This document shows positions 4,733 through 5,059 of a DNA stretch of 5,059 bases, piece after piece. Below the pieces are notes generated by a model that saw nothing but the letters and a program-made list of their open reading frames with translations, had not been told where the DNA came from and did no database searches. The stretch is taken from positions 1 to 5,059 of the forward strand of contig DATJYN010000064.1 in NCBI GenBank assembly GCA_035499575.1, in the 5' to 3' direction. A program made the position numbers and the translations under genes. This stretch comes from RBG-16-66-20 sp035499575 (GTDB lineage: Bacteria; Pseudomonadota; Gammaproteobacteria; Burkholderiales; SG8-39). The stretch's first letter is position 1; the number at the start of each line of letters is the position of its first letter.

Positions 4733-5059
4733 TGGTACTCGCCCTTCAGCCAGCGCTCGCGCGCCGCGCGCGCTTCGGTGAAAAGCTTTTCAAGAGATTC
4801 AGCATCACGATTTTGCAGGAGCGCCTTGATCTTCTGGATTTCGCCGGAAAATTTTTCGAGTTCCTTCAACAGCTGGTCGCCATTCGCCACGCAGATGTCC
4901 CGCCACATCTCGGGATGACTGGAGGCGATGCGCGTGAAGTCGCGGAACCCGCCTGCCGCGTAGCCGAACAGTTGGGCGGCATCGGCGCGTGCGGCGATGT
5001 CGCTCACCAGCGCGTAGGCGAGCAGGTGCGGCAGGTGGCTGACCGCGGCGAACACGCCG
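4729..5059 (-). CDS. tyrA: Prephenate dehydrogenase, C-terminal part
   Basis: The last 109 residues are present; the NAD(P)-binding N-terminal domain lies beyond the right edge. The visible part is the helical C-terminal domain that forms the dimer. It has the conserved GVFAAVSHLPHLLAYALV segment near the cut, the GGFRDFTRIASSHPEMWRDICVAN motif, and a charged helical tail (QLLKELEKFSGEIQKIKALLQNRDAESLEKLF). The enzyme oxidatively decarboxylates prephenate to 4-hydroxyphenylpyruvate, the tyrosine branch after chorismate. Because only the C-terminus is seen, I cannot tell whether the protein carries a fused domain at the N-terminus, nor whether it prefers prephenate or arogenate, or NAD or NADP. 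The position directly before aroA supports the assignment. Confidence 0.92.
   Translation of the reverse strand, partial: GVFAAVSHLPHLLAYALVSDIAARADAAQLFGYAAGGFRDFTRIASSHPEMWRDICVANGDQLLKELEKFSGEIQKIKALLQNRDAESLEKLFTEARAARERWLKGEYQ
4742..4747 (-). promoter_or_regulatory. aroA ribosome binding site (GAAGGG), supports the GTG start
   Basis: GAAGGG on the minus strand lies 9 bases before the aroA GTG, within the last codons of tyrA. With the 4-base GTGA overlap it supports the unusual start codon and coupled translation. Confidence 0.65.

Noticed and set aside
1..5059. tRNA, rRNA, CRISPR, insertion sequences, attachment sites, toxin-antitoxin or defence genes
   Set aside because: The sequence is almost entirely filled by seven conserved housekeeping genes, and no gap is longer than 77 bases.

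Overview
The window is a tightly packed piece of bacterial chromosome. All seven genes run on the minus strand, and there is no sign of mobile elements, CRISPR arrays or RNA genes. The GC content is high. The protein sequences (S1 ending in a TNLGALLRAKL tail, IHF-beta with a C-terminal extension, a LapA/LapB pair directly downstream of ihfB) point to a betaproteobacterium; I cannot place it more finely. Read in the direction of transcription (high to low coordinates) the order is tyrA (3' part), aroA, cmk, rpsA, ihfB, lapA, lapB (5' part).

Upstream block (5059 to 2784): tyrA and aroA overlap by 4 bases (GTGA) and are almost certainly translationally coupled. They supply tyrosine and chorismate biosynthesis. 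cmk (CMP kinase) follows 17 bases after aroA, without a visible Shine-Dalgarno sequence and behind two small hairpins at the aroA stop. This is the 'mixed-function supraoperon' arrangement known from proteobacteria, in which aromatic amino acid genes precede cmk and rpsA.

Middle block (2993 to 593): rpsA encodes ribosomal protein S1 with six S1 domains. A plausible sigma-70 promoter lies inside cmk (2965-2993). The 77-base cmk-rpsA gap holds a stem-loop, a distant weak Shine-Dalgarno and a U6 tract, which suits the S1 autoregulation known in Escherichia coli. ihfB (IHF beta subunit) follows after 35 bases with a strong Shine-Dalgarno.

Downstream block (594 to 1): a strong intrinsic terminator hairpin overlaps the ihfB stop codon and its T-tract ends 3 bases before the lapA ATG, so lapA has no accessible Shine-Dalgarno. 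lapA and lapB encode the inner-membrane proteins that control LPS synthesis. lapB is tightly coupled to lapA and is cut by the window edge.

Almost every base is coding. I did not find a novel system. The points worth a second look are regulatory (terminator against the lapA start, the rpsA leader, the promoter within cmk) plus a few substitutions in conserved motifs of Cmk and AroA.
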